In this document: positions 49,524 to 57,557 of the stretch, piece by piece
Numbering within the stretch: the first letter of the stretch is position 1
How the letters are laid out: each line of letters begins with the position of its first letter
Assembly: GCA_045536135.1 (NCBI GenBank)
Contig: JAZSNA010000025.1
Span: forward strand, 1-60,728
DNA length: 60,728 nucleotides
Source: JAZSNA01 sp045536135
GTDB taxonomy: Bacteria; Pseudomonadota; Alphaproteobacteria; CAAHEQ01; UBA3637
Reading direction: 5' to 3'
Position numbers and translations under genes: made by a program
Notes under the pieces: generated by a model
Seen by the model: the letters and a program-made list of their open reading frames with translations, nothing else
What the model was told of the DNA's origin: nothing
The model's database searches: none

Positions 49524-51167
49524 TTAATACATTCCGCCCATGCCTCCCGGCATTCCGCCCATACCAGGCATTGACGGTTCTTTTTCATCCGGTTTATCGG
49601 CTATCATCGCTTCGGTTGTAATTAACAAACCAGCTACAGAACCGGCCGATTCCAACGCAATCCGAGCAACTTTTGTCGGGTCAATAATACCGGCTTCATA
49701 CATATTCACAAACTCACCGGTTTGTGCGTTATATCCGATTTTTGTATCGTTTCGTTCCAATAATTTGCCGACAACGATTGCACTGTCGCCTGCGGCATTA
49801 TCCACAATTTGACGAATCGGGGCTTGAATAGCTTTTCGGATAATATCGATACCGACCCGTTGATCGTCATTTGCATATTTCAATTCATCCAACGCTTTTG
49901 TTGCATAAAGCAATGCAGATCCTCCACCGACAATGATACCTTCTTTCACAGCGGCCCGAGTTGCAGCCAATGCATCATCGACACGGTCTTTTTTCTCTTT
50001 AACTTCAACTTCGGATACACCACCGACTCGAATAACGGCCACACCGCCGGATAATTTTCCAAGACGTTCTTTCAGCTTATCTTTATCATAATCCGAAGAG
50101 GCGGTTTCAATTTGAGCTTTGATTTGACTGCATCTTTCATCGATGACTTGTTTCTCACCGGCACCATCCACAATTGTCGTATCATCTTTTGTAATTGTGA
50201 CATGTTTGGCACTGCCCAACATATCCAAAGTGACCTCTTCAAGCTTCATACCAACATCAGCAGACACAACCTGTCCGGCCGTCAAAATTGCGATATCTTG
50301 TAGCATTTCTTTCCGCCGATCCCCGAAACCAGGAGCCTTTACGGCGGCGATTTTCAAACCGGCACGCAACTTATTCACAACCAAAGTTGCCAATGCTTCG
50401 CCTTCCACATCCTCGGCAATAATCAACAACGGCCGACCGGATTGGACAACAGCTTCCAAAATCGGAACCATCGATTGTAAATTAGACAATTTTCCATCAT
50501 TAATTAAAATATACGGATTATCCAATTCAACATTCATTTTTTCGGCATTTGTAATGAAATACGGAGACAAATATCCCCGATCAAATTGCATACCTTCCAC
50601 AACATCTAGTTCCGTATCCATACCTTTGGCATCTTCCACCGTAATTACGCCTTCATTCCCAACCCGAGCCATGGCATCGGCAATATATTGACCGATTGAC
50701 TGATCTCCGTTGGCCGAGATTGTTCCGACTTGTGCAATTTCTTCATTTGTGCTGACAGTTTTGGAACGACTTTGAACATCTTTAACCACGGCAGATACCG
50801 CCATATCAATTCCCCGTTTTAAATCCATCGGATTCATTCCGGCAGCGACAGCTTTACATCCTTCTCTGACGATGGCCTGTGCCAAGACAGTTGCTGTTGT
50901 TGTTCCGTCACCGGCGATATCGGCGGCCTTGGATGCAACTTCACGTATCATGGAAGCCCCCATATTTTCAAACTTATCAGATAGTTCAATTTCCTTTGCA
51001 ACGGAAACACCGTCCTTTGTAATTTTTGGGGCCCCATAAGCCTTTCCGATAACGACATTACGTCCTTTGGGTCCCAAAGTCACTTTAACGGTATCCGCCA
51101 AAATATCGACACCGACCAACATTTTAGAACGAGCATCTGTTCCGAATTTAATTTCTTTTGCACTCAT
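49524..51167 (-). CDS. groEL: Chaperonin GroEL
   Basis: 547 residues, full length. The N-terminus with KVTLGPKGRNVVIGK and the ATP motif AGDGTTTATVLA, plus the C-terminal GGM-rich tail (MPGMGGMPGGMGGMY), are standard. Known: ATP-driven folding chamber with GroES. It follows groES by 16 bases. The pair sits inside the region bounded by the inverted prepilin genes. Confidence 0.98.
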   Translation of the reverse strand: MSAKEIKFGTDARSKMLVGVDILADTVKVTLGPKGRNVVIGKAYGAPKITKDGVSVAKEIELSDKFENMGASMIREVASKAADIAGDGTTTATVLAQAIVREGCKAVAAGMNPMDLKRGIDMAVSAVVKDVQSRSKTVSTNEEIAQVGTISANGDQSIGQYIADAMARVGNEGVITVEDAKGMDTELDVVEGMQFDRGYLSPYFITNAEKMNVELDNPYILINDGKLSNLQSMVPILEAVVQSGRPLLIIAEDVEGEALATLVVNKLRAGLKIAAVKAPGFGDRRKEMLQDIAILTAGQVVSADVGMKLEEVTLDMLGSAKHVTITKDDTTIVDGAGEKQVIDERCSQIKAQIETASSDYDKDKLKERLGKLSGGVAVIRVGGVSEVEVKEKKDRVDDALAATRAAVKEGIIVGGGSALLYATKALDELKYANDDQRVGIDIIRKAIQAPIRQIVDNAAGDSAIVVGKLLERNDTKIGYNAQTGEFVNMYEAGIIDPTKVARIALESAGSVAGLLITTEAMIADKPDEKEPSMPGMGGMPGGMGGMY

Positions 51168-51183
51168 TTATACATACTCCCTT

Positions 51184-51471
51184 TTATTCAATAATTCCCA
51201 ACACATCGGATTCACGCATAATTAACAAGCTTTCGCCGTCAATTTTGACTTCGGTTCCCGACCATTTACCAAACAAGACCCGATCGCCTTCTTTTAAAGT
51301 CATGACTGCGATTTTACCGTCTTCATCCCGTCCGCCTGGACCAACCGCCACAACAATACCTTGTGATGGTTTTTCTTTGGCTGTATCCGGAATAATCAAT
51401 CCGCCTTTAGTTTTATTTTCTTCTTCGACCCGTCGAACAACGATGCGGTCCAGTAATGGTTTAAATCTCAT
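51184..51471 (-). CDS. groES: Co-chaperonin GroES
   Basis: 95 residues: MRFKPLLDRIVVRRVEEE, mobile-loop region TKGGLIIPDTAKEKP, GKWSGTEVKIDGE. Heptameric lid of GroEL. A strong GGGAGGA ribosome site precedes the ATG. No CIRCE element is visible upstream; see the promoter entry. Confidence 0.97.
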   Translation of the reverse strand: MRFKPLLDRIVVRRVEEENKTKGGLIIPDTAKEKPSQGIVVAVGPGGRDEDGKIAVMTLKEGDRVLFGKWSGTEVKIDGESLLIMRESDVLGIIE

Positions 51472-51502
51472 AGTTTCCTCCCTTTAATGTTTTTGTATCT
51501 AT

Positions 51503-51532
51503 CAAATAGTATGTATTTTTCAAAAAGTCAAG
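51503..51532 (-). promoter_or_regulatory. groESL promoter, sigma70 or heat-shock type
   Basis: On the minus strand, CTTGACT (51532-51526), 17 bp, TATTTG (51508-51503), inside CATACTATTTG. The CTTGAC box with a poor -10 hexamer could equally be a sigma32 promoter of the alphaproteobacterial type. The inverted repeat of CIRCE is absent. Confidence 0.45.
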
Positions 51533-51630
51533 TCTTGGCGAAAAAAAAATAAAATATCTATTTATTATTCAAGATATTTTAAAACAACCCTCTTATACCC
51601 ATATCTTTTTTTGAAGAAAGGAGTCTAAAA

Positions 51631-51816
51631 ATGTTTACAAAAATTTGTTTAATTCTTACAATTATCGGTGCTTTAAACTGGGGTCTTATCGGGTTCTTCG
51701 GATTTGATCTGGTCGCCTTTATTTTCGGTACGATGACTTTGCTGTCAAAAACCGTTTATGCCGTTGTCGGCTTATCGGGATTGTGGGTGGCATGGAATGA
51801 GTTGAAAAAAATGTAA
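51631..51816 (+). CDS. DUF378 membrane protein (YuzA-like)
   Basis: 61 residues, two membrane helices with the family signature LTIIGALNWGLIGFFGFDLVA and AVVGLSGLWV. Function unknown across the family. AAAGGAG precedes the start, and a strong terminator follows at 51827. Confidence 0.88.
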   Translation: MFTKICLILTIIGALNWGLIGFFGFDLVAFIFGTMTLLSKTVYAVVGLSGLWVAWNELKKM

Positions 51817-51826
51817 TCATCAAAGA

Positions 51827-51861
51827 AATAGCCCCCATTGAATGTGGGGGCTATTTTTTTC
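51827..51861 (+). terminator. Terminator of the DUF378 gene
   Basis: Stem AATAGCCCCCA / TGGGGGCTATT around a 7-base loop, followed by a T-run. Confidence 0.88.
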
Positions 51862-51919
51862 TTGATTTCAGTGAAATTTTTTTTTAAAATTCCTTTAAGC
51901 TTATTGGAAAGGATTAAAT

Positions 51920-52639
51920 ATGAAAAAAATTTTAAATTTTATTCAAAATGGAAAAGGATGGGGATTAAAATACCTTTTTTGTTTTGCTTTATTATTTGTA
52001 GGTGGGTTTGGATTATTTGTGCTTCCAAACTTTAAATTTCAAACAATGAATGTGTTAAATGCCATTGTTAATTCTGTATCTGTCATTGAAATACAAGATG
52101 GCGATGTTGTACAACCTTTAAACACAAAACAGACTGTTTATTATCAAAATAGTCCGATATTATATATTGATACAACGGTGGAAGATTTAAATACATCTGA
52201 TTTGGAAAACGGGATTTATCTGAGTCGGGAAAATTTATACATTGTTTCGTCAACCAATCAACAAAAGATGGTAAATGTGACAGAGTTGGAAGGTAATCTG
52301 ACAATCAGCCAAAAAACTTTACCCGAACTATCCGAAAAAATGAATTATATGATGTATGGGGTTATTATCCCGATGATTGTTTTATCATCTTTTGTTTTCT
52401 TGATTGTTAAAATTTTTATTTTAACTTTGATTTCTTATATTTTGACATTTATTTCAAATCAAAAGTTATCATTTGCAGGTCGGATGCGGTTGAATGCTGT
52501 CATTTTTTTAAGTTTGGTATTAATATATGTTCTGTTAAACAGTGTTGGTATTGTTTTGAATTTGACATCATTTTTCGGTATTTCGGTTATTTTGCAATGT
52601 ATATATTTTTTAAGACAAGACTTTTTGGGAAAAGCTTAA
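51920..52639 (+). CDS. DUF1189-like membrane protein
   Basis: 239 residues. One N-terminal membrane helix (about 18-36), an extracytoplasmic region of ~110 residues (about 40-145, rich in Asn/Thr/Ser) and three to four C-terminal helices. Topology and the ENGIYLSRENLYIV region resemble DUF1189 proteins; I am not certain. GGAAAGGA precedes the start. It stands between a terminator and the tRNA-Ala promoter. Confidence 0.65.
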   Translation: MKKILNFIQNGKGWGLKYLFCFALLFVGGFGLFVLPNFKFQTMNVLNAIVNSVSVIEIQDGDVVQPLNTKQTVYYQNSPILYIDTTVEDLNTSDLENGIYLSRENLYIVSSTNQQKMVNVTELEGNLTISQKTLPELSEKMNYMMYGVIIPMIVLSSFVFLIVKIFILTLISYILTFISNQKLSFAGRMRLNAVIFLSLVLIYVLLNSVGIVLNLTSFFGISVILQCIYFLRQDFLGKA

Positions 52640-52646
52640 AAAAAAC

Positions 52647-52675
52647 TTGCAATTTATATTCAAATAGGCTATATT
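52647..52675 (+). promoter_or_regulatory. tRNA-Ala promoter
   Basis: TTGCAA (52647-52652), 17 bp, TATATT (52670-52675). The same -35 hexamer and spacing as the proposed ON-state prepilin promoter, which supports TTGCAA as a working -35 in this organism. Confidence 0.65.
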
Positions 52676-52687
52676 GAACTTGCTTTT

Positions 52688-52763
52688 GGGGGTGTAGCTC
52701 AGTTGGGAGAGCGACGCGTTCGCAATGCGTAGGTCAGCGGTTCGATCCCGCTCATCTCCACCA
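52688..52763 (+). tRNA. tRNA-Ala (anticodon CGC)
   Basis: 76 bases with encoded CCA. Acceptor GGGGGTG / CATCTCC contains the G3-U70 pair that defines alanine tRNAs. Anticodon stem ACGCG/TGCGT encloses TTCGCAA, with CGC at 52721-52723. T arm AGCGG/CCGCT. It reads only GCG, which the usual TGC isoacceptor would also read, so it is an extra species in an AT-rich genome. Confidence 0.88.
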
Positions 52764-52810
52764 ATTTTTACTCAACAAAGGTATGACAGATTTGTTTTTA
52801 AAAATTAGAG

Positions 52811-52838
52811 AGGGGGAATTTTTCCCTTCTTTTTTTTG
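52811..52838 (+). terminator. Weak terminator after tRNA-Ala
   Basis: GGGGGAA / TTCCCTT (two G-U pairs) with loop TTT, followed by a run of eight T. Confidence 0.5.
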
Positions 52839-52910
52839 AATCGGATATTGACTTTTGAACAAAGATATCTTAAAAAATAAATAGAGCTTTGTATCATAAG
52901 GAGATTAAAT

Positions 52911-53780
52911 ATGTCTGATGAAAATAAGAATTTAGATCAAGAATTTCTTTTAAAAAAATATAAACCGCTTCCCAAAAAAATAGCAAAATTATTTATTTTG
53001 GTGTGGGTGATTTTTATTGTTTTGCCGGTTTTGTATGTCAGTCTTTTTTATGCGTCCTCCTTAAAAGAATTCGCCGTTATAAAGGGTGTGTCGTTGATTA
53101 ATCATACCGTCACGGATCAATATTATTCTTTAACGAATAATCTGCTTGAAAAAATTGACATCAATAAATATACCTCTCAAATTAAAGTGCCGACCATTCG
53201 TTTGGATGTTGACGAACAAAAAGTTGAAAAAGTTCAAAAAATATCTTCTGGATTGGCTAAATTAGGGCTTAAACAGGCTCAAACTGTTTCAAACGGCGTG
53301 GATGAGTTAAGTGAAAAGATTAACCGGATTAATAATGAATTAAGTCAAAATATAACCGCACTTCAAAAAGGATTAGCTCAAGATTGGGAAAAAACAATAA
53401 AGAATGAAATTACATCCGTTGCGGATAGCCAAATTCAAAAACAATTAGGCTTGGGGGCAATTTCTTACAGCTACTTCGTTGATGGCGATTATGGGGTGTT
53501 TTCTAAAAATGCCCGTCAGAAAACAAATATGATTTATTCGGATTTATTGAAGTCGCCGATAGACGGGATACAAAAAACCTTATTGGGTTTAGATAAATAT
53601 TTTTATATTTTTAAATGGGTAGTGATTTTGTTGGCAGTTGTTTTGTTAGTCATTCCGCCGTTTATTGTATGGAAAATTGCTCAAAAATTATCATCAACAT
53701 TCTGTCAATGCCCGTATTGTCATAAGATTTTTTTAACCAAACAGGCACGCTTGAATATTTTAAAATTATTTCAAAAATAA
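52911..53780 (+). CDS. Two-helix membrane protein with coiled coil and C-terminal Cys pairs
   Basis: 289 residues. Membrane helices lie at about 27-48 and 233-255. Between them is an extracytoplasmic, mostly helical region with heptad-like stretches (about 95-165). The short cytoplasmic tail has CQCPYCHK, a rubredoxin-like or zinc-ribbon half-site. Topology recalls DUF2937-like or signalling proteins, but I cannot place it. AAGGAG precedes the start. Its stop is 12 bases before the flavin-reductase-like gene. Confidence 0.65.
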   Translation: MSDENKNLDQEFLLKKYKPLPKKIAKLFILVWVIFIVLPVLYVSLFYASSLKEFAVIKGVSLINHTVTDQYYSLTNNLLEKIDINKYTSQIKVPTIRLDVDEQKVEKVQKISSGLAKLGLKQAQTVSNGVDELSEKINRINNELSQNITALQKGLAQDWEKTIKNEITSVADSQIQKQLGLGAISYSYFVDGDYGVFSKNARQKTNMIYSDLLKSPIDGIQKTLLGLDKYFYIFKWVVILLAVVLLVIPPFIVWKIAQKLSSTFCQCPYCHKIFLTKQARLNILKLFQK

Positions 53781-53792
53781 CAAAGGATAAAA

Positions 53793-54353
53793 ATGAAAAA
53801 AAGTATTTCAAAAGATTTAATCATGGCACCGATGCCGGTTTTAATTATCGGCACCTATGACGAAAAAGGTATCCCGAATGCAATGAATGCGGCTTGGGGC
53901 GGACAAAGCGACTTTGATGAAGTGACCGTTTATTTGGGACAGCACAAAACGACTGAAAACTTAAAAACCAAAAAGGCCTTTACGATTGCATTTGCAACCA
54001 AGGAAACTTTGATTGTATCGGATTACTTTGGCATTGAAAGCGGGCATCAGGTAAATAAAATTGAAAAAGCCGGATATCATGTCAGTAAAAGCCCCAATAT
54101 AGATGCACCGATTATAGAAGAATATCCGCTTGTATTGGAATGTGAAGTATCTGAATTGACCGAATATGCCGGCGATTGGCGGTTGAGTGGTAAAGTTGTT
54201 AATGTCTTGGCTGATGAAAATATAGTTGACAAAGATGGCAAGGTTGATTTATCCAGATTGAATTTAATTTGTTTCGACGCGTCTCATCACACCTATCGAG
54301 TTGTCGGCGAAGTTGTCGGAAAAGCCTTTGATGAAGGGAAAAAAATAAAATAA
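53793..54353 (+). CDS. Flavin-reductase-like FMN-binding protein
   Basis: 186 residues with the split-barrel FMN-binding fold. PVLIIGTYDEKGIPNAMNAAW is the typical beginning, then YLGQHKTTENLKTKKAFTIAF, DYFGIESG and CEVSELTEYAGDW. Known members reduce flavins with NAD(P)H or act as related oxidoreductases. The 3' end of this gene, with the following terminator, has been copied in reverse to 49313-49335, so it marks the ancestral neighbour of the prepilin gene. Confidence 0.85.
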   Translation: MKKSISKDLIMAPMPVLIIGTYDEKGIPNAMNAAWGGQSDFDEVTVYLGQHKTTENLKTKKAFTIAFATKETLIVSDYFGIESGHQVNKIEKAGYHVSKSPNIDAPIIEEYPLVLECEVSELTEYAGDWRLSGKVVNVLADENIVDKDGKVDLSRLNLICFDASHHTYRVVGEVVGKAFDEGKKIK

Positions 54354-54364
54354 TCTAACTGAAA

Positions 54365-54397
54365 TAAAAACGGGGGTGAATCACCCCCGTTTTTTTA
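54365..54397. terminator. Shared terminator of prepilin gene 2 and flavin-reductase-like gene
   Basis: Stem CGGGGGTG / CACCCCCG (54371-54389) with flanking A- and T-runs; near-identical to 49260-49292. The two genes converge on it. Confidence 0.85.
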
Positions 54398-54414
54398 TTG
54401 ATAGGTCGGAATAG

Positions 54415-55608
54415 TTATAGACAACTCCCAACATCATCATCAAAGCAACACTCAGAAAGCTCATCCCACCATCCTTCATCACAAATCACAATGTCTGTTC
54501 CATCGCAAGTGGCATCAGCCGGACAAGGTTGACAGTTCCTCCATGAAACATTTAAATATTTACTGGTATCCGAACAAATCACAGTGATTCCATTGCAAGT
54601 GGCATCCGATGGGCAAGGATAGCATTCGTCGTCAAAATACGAAAAATATTCTGTTTTATCACAGCAAGAAGAATTCCCTTTACCCCCTTGATTTAGGATA
54701 TATCCATCATCACAAATCACATTCGCCGTTCCATCACAAGTCGCATCCGATGGACAAGAATCACAACTCGAACCACTAAAAAACTGATCGGTGCTTCCAC
54801 AATCGGTTATTTTCGTTCCATCACAAGTCGCGCCCGATGGACAAGAACGACAGCTCCCACCATAAAAATACTTACTGGTATCAGAACAATTCACATTCGC
54901 CGTTCCATCACAAGTCGCATCCGATGGACAAGGATAACAACTCGAACCACTAGAATACTGATCGGTGCTTCCACAATCGGTTATTTTCGTTCCATCACAA
55001 GTCGCATCCGATGGACAAGAAAAACATGAGGCAGATCCAAAATATTTATTAGAACCACAATTCACATTCGCTCCATCACAAGTCGCATCCGATGGACAAG
55101 GATAACATCTAGCATATTTAAAATATTCATCAGAATCACAAGGTACTGGTTTTTCGATCTTTCCCCCCTCGATTGGTGGGTATGGGAATGTGATATAGAC
55201 TGCATTGGCATCTTCACATGAATTGGCGGGATTATCACCATTATATGGTTGGATCTCCGCCATAAAAGCGGTTTTATTGGAACGCAAGGTTTCACAAACT
55301 TCCGGTGTAATACCATCCACAGCAATATAAAATCCGTTTTTTTCTTCCCCTCCCAGTCGAGCATAACCGATATCAAATTCCGATTTAACCCCCAAATCGG
55401 ATACAGGAGCTTCTTCATCAACCGGTAAAGACATATATTCCCGAGTGGCGATTTCATTCATCGCTAAATTCACATCGTATAAAATATTATTTGTCCGATT
55501 CTTGGTCATGGCGATTTTATATCCCGTTAATGCCGTCACCGACAAAACACCGATAATCGCCAGTGTTCCCAGCATTTCAACCATACTGCGTCCAAATTCT
55601 TTTTTCAT
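54415..55608 (-). CDS. Cys-rich prepilin-like surface protein, phase-ON copy
   Basis: 397 residues. Leader MKKEFG, then RSMVEMLGTLAIIGVLSVTA as in the 48349 copy. A pilin-like domain (to about 150) is followed by seven CPxxATCxG modules. Two modules are near-identical at DNA level and lie exactly 174 bases (58 codons) apart (54784 and 54958, encoding KITDCGSTDQ), so module pairs have been duplicated as blocks. The end is DDDVGSCL. AAGGGAG precedes the ATG. Its promoter has an intact -35 box. Inferred: surface-exposed, disulfide-rich, phase- and size-variable protein. Confidence 0.87.
   Translation of the reverse strand: MKKEFGRSMVEMLGTLAIIGVLSVTALTGYKIAMTKNRTNNILYDVNLAMNEIATREYMSLPVDEEAPVSDLGVKSEFDIGYARLGGEEKNGFYIAVDGITPEVCETLRSNKTAFMAEIQPYNGDNPANSCEDANAVYITFPYPPIEGGKIEKPVPCDSDEYFKYARCYPCPSDATCDGANVNCGSNKYFGSASCFSCPSDATCDGTKITDCGSTDQYSSGSSCYPCPSDATCDGTANVNCSDTSKYFYGGSCRSCPSGATCDGTKITDCGSTDQFFSGSSCDSCPSDATCDGTANVICDDGYILNQGGKGNSSCCDKTEYFSYFDDECYPCPSDATCNGITVICSDTSKYLNVSWRNCQPCPADATCDGTDIVICDEGWWDELSECCFDDDVGSCL
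54784..55020 (-). repeat. In-frame 174-bp tandem duplication of module pairs
   Basis: About 60 bases starting at 54784 (CTGATCGGTGCTTCCACAAT) recur at 54958 with very few changes. The offset is a multiple of three, so gain or loss of the block keeps the frame. Confidence 0.75.
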
Positions 55609-55650
55609 TTTTATACTCCCTTGTTATTATTAATTTTTACCAATAAAAAC

Positions 55651-55679
55651 AGTATAAAAAAAACCTTGGTTTTTTGCAA
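55651..55679 (-). promoter_or_regulatory. ON-state promoter of prepilin gene 2
   Basis: On the minus strand, TTGCAA (55679-55674), 17 bp spanning the crossover core, TATACT (55656-55651). The -10 lies outside and the -35 inside the invertible segment. Confidence 0.65.
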
Positions 55680-55681
55680 GC
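55655..55681 (-). repeat. Hin/dix-like crossover site, gene-proximal copy, locus 2
   Basis: Plus strand: A8 CC, core TT (55666-55667), GG T6 GCAAG. Oppositely oriented to the site at 55758-55783. Confidence 0.7.
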
Positions 55682-55772
55682 ATTTTTTTTACAATTTAAA
55701 TATTTTTTTTCTTTTTTTTTCAAAAAACTTATTTTTTCATTTTTCGCCTTTTTGAATATCAAAAAAAACCAA
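55666..55772. promoter_or_regulatory. Invertible promoter segment, locus 2 (ON orientation)
   Basis: Core-to-core distance is 105 bp, as at locus 1. The plus-strand order is the same as locus 1: GCAAG, TTTAAATATTTTTTTTC, TTTTTTCATTTTT, GCCTTTT, GAATATC. The served gene is on the opposite strand, so relative to the gene this segment is flipped. This brings TTGCAA next to TATACT. Confidence 0.7.
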
Positions 55773-55783
55773 GGTTTTTTTTT
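55758..55783 (+). repeat. Hin/dix-like crossover site, distal copy, locus 2
   Basis: ATC A8 CC, core AA (55771-55772), GG T9. The flanking sequence beyond it differs from locus 1, so homology ends at this site. Confidence 0.7.
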
Positions 55784-55814
55784 GCACTTTTTGAATAGTG
55801 TTTTTTCAATATTC

Positions 55815-57557
55815 TTATCTTCGTTTCCAAAACCGACGAAATGTTTTTTGAGATTTATTCGGATCCAAATCAAGACCGATTTCTTCTATTTTACCGGCAA
55901 CGATTTTCCGCACAATCAATTCCACATGATCCAAGGCAAACCGATCGCCGACTTCCAAATTGGAAAAGTTTTTTTCCAATAATTTTCCCAAGGTTTCTTT
56001 TTCCATCTTTTTTTCAACTTTAATACCGTATAAAAAAGATAAATCAATTAATTTTGTTTCGGGTCTTAGAACAAAATCACCCAATTCGGACGGGCGTATC
56101 AACACCGTTCCGGCACTGAACAAGTGATCCAAAACCTCAACTGTTTTTTCAGAATTTGAAAAAACATAAACCTGATCTTTTTCTTGAAATTCCTTGATAT
56201 TAGCCCCATTAAAAGAAACACCGTTCCGTTTAACCAATATCGGCCATGCCCACTTGGGGATTTTTTCGCCCTTTAAAACTGGACTGTCTGCTTTTAAAAT
56301 ATAGGTAATTAAAGAACTATCCTCTAACCCCGGCAAATCAATTTCCACCTTATCCGCCGGTTTTTCATAAATAGGCAAGATAACCTTACAAATTTTCGAA
56401 AACGGAATAATATAAAAACCCTGTACAGCCAAAGATAACAAGACCATCAAGAAAATTAAATTAAAAATAAGTTCACTTTTATCCAATTGCATCGCCAGCG
56501 GAGCCAACGCCAACAAAATAGATGTTGCACCACGCAATCCGACAAAGGAAATAAAAGCCTTTTCCTTAAAAGTATATTTAAACGGAGCCAAACATAAAAA
56601 TATAGCGAGCGGGCGGGCAATAAAGATTAAAGATGTTCCCAAAACCAATGCCGGTGTGACCAATTGAGAAAAATGTCTGAAATTCGCGAATAGTCCCAAG
56701 GATAAAAAGATAATAATTTGACACATCCAAGCCAATGTTTTTTGAAATCTTAAAATTTGATAATAACCCTTTATTTTGGAATTACCCAAAAGCAATCCAG
56801 CAACATATAAGGCCAAGAAACCCGAACCGCCGAAAATATTCGTCATTGAAAACCCGATTAAAACCATAGCAATTAAAAAAACGGGATACAAGGCGATATC
56901 CAAATTAACACGGTTAATGACTCGATGAACAACCACCGACATTCCCAAACCGGCTAATAATCCGATGCCCATTTGTTGAATAAAAGTCAACCCGATATAT
57001 CCGCCCAAGGACATTGTCGGATTTATTAAAAAGCCCAAACAGGAAAAAGTCAAAAAAATCGCCATCGGATCATTTGTTCCGGATTCAACTTCCAATGTGG
57101 ATTTGATTTTATCACGAACGCTGACGCCACCCATCCGAAGTAAAAAGAAAACCGCCGCCGAATCGGTCGAAGATATAATCGATGCCAATAAAAAGGACTG
57201 AACAAAACTGAAATCCAAAAAATAATAAGCGATTGGTGCAAAAAATAAAGTTGTTAAAAATACACCGACCGTTGACAGCAACAACGATGGCACAACATTT
57301 TGCCGATAACTTTTTAACGAAGTTTGAAAACCGTTATCAAATAAAATCAATGCCAACGCCACAGACCCAATAAAAAAAGCAATTTTAGGTTGATGAAACC
57401 CCGTCACCAAAGACAATCCGCCCTCGCCAATCAACAATCCGATACATAAGAAAACCAAAATAAGCGGGATATTCGCCTTTGATGAAACCAATGAAGTTAA
57501 GACACTAACCACCAACAATATCGATATTAAAAAAATCGGGAAATTAATAAAATCCAT
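55815..57557 (-). CDS. nhaP2: K+/H+ antiporter, NhaP2/CvrA family
   Basis: 580 residues. A CPA1-type membrane domain of about 12-13 helices (1-~390, with STDSAAVFFLL and EVESGTNDPMAIFLTF carrying the conserved Asp pair) is followed by a TrkA-C domain (~400-480) and a C-terminal CorC/HlyC-type domain. Known NhaP2 exchanges K+ for H+ and helps volume control. It is last of a tightly spaced minus-strand operon, with 0 bases to the LOG gene. Confidence 0.9.
   Translation of the reverse strand: MDFINFPIFLISILLVVSVLTSLVSSKANIPLILVFLCIGLLIGEGGLSLVTGFHQPKIAFFIGSVALALILFDNGFQTSLKSYRQNVVPSLLLSTVGVFLTTLFFAPIAYYFLDFSFVQSFLLASIISSTDSAAVFFLLRMGGVSVRDKIKSTLEVESGTNDPMAIFLTFSCLGFLINPTMSLGGYIGLTFIQQMGIGLLAGLGMSVVVHRVINRVNLDIALYPVFLIAMVLIGFSMTNIFGGSGFLALYVAGLLLGNSKIKGYYQILRFQKTLAWMCQIIIFLSLGLFANFRHFSQLVTPALVLGTSLIFIARPLAIFLCLAPFKYTFKEKAFISFVGLRGATSILLALAPLAMQLDKSELIFNLIFLMVLLSLAVQGFYIIPFSKICKVILPIYEKPADKVEIDLPGLEDSSLITYILKADSPVLKGEKIPKWAWPILVKRNGVSFNGANIKEFQEKDQVYVFSNSEKTVEVLDHLFSAGTVLIRPSELGDFVLRPETKLIDLSFLYGIKVEKKMEKETLGKLLEKNFSNLEVGDRFALDHVELIVRKIVAGKIEEIGLDLDPNKSQKTFRRFWKRR

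Larger units (their letters stand above)
54321..55774 (-). repeat. Inverted duplication, arm 2
   Basis: Partner of 48176-49335. It covers the last codons of the flavin-reductase-like gene, terminator, prepilin gene and invertible segment. It is longer than arm 1 because the prepilin gene has more modules. Confidence 0.75.

Noticed and set aside
49524..51167. Several long plus-strand frames inside groEL
   Set aside because: They are antisense shadows of a highly conserved gene and resemble no protein.
51472..51630. CIRCE/HrcA operator before groES
   Set aside because: No TTAGCACTC-N9-GAGTGCTAA inverted repeat is present in the upstream region.
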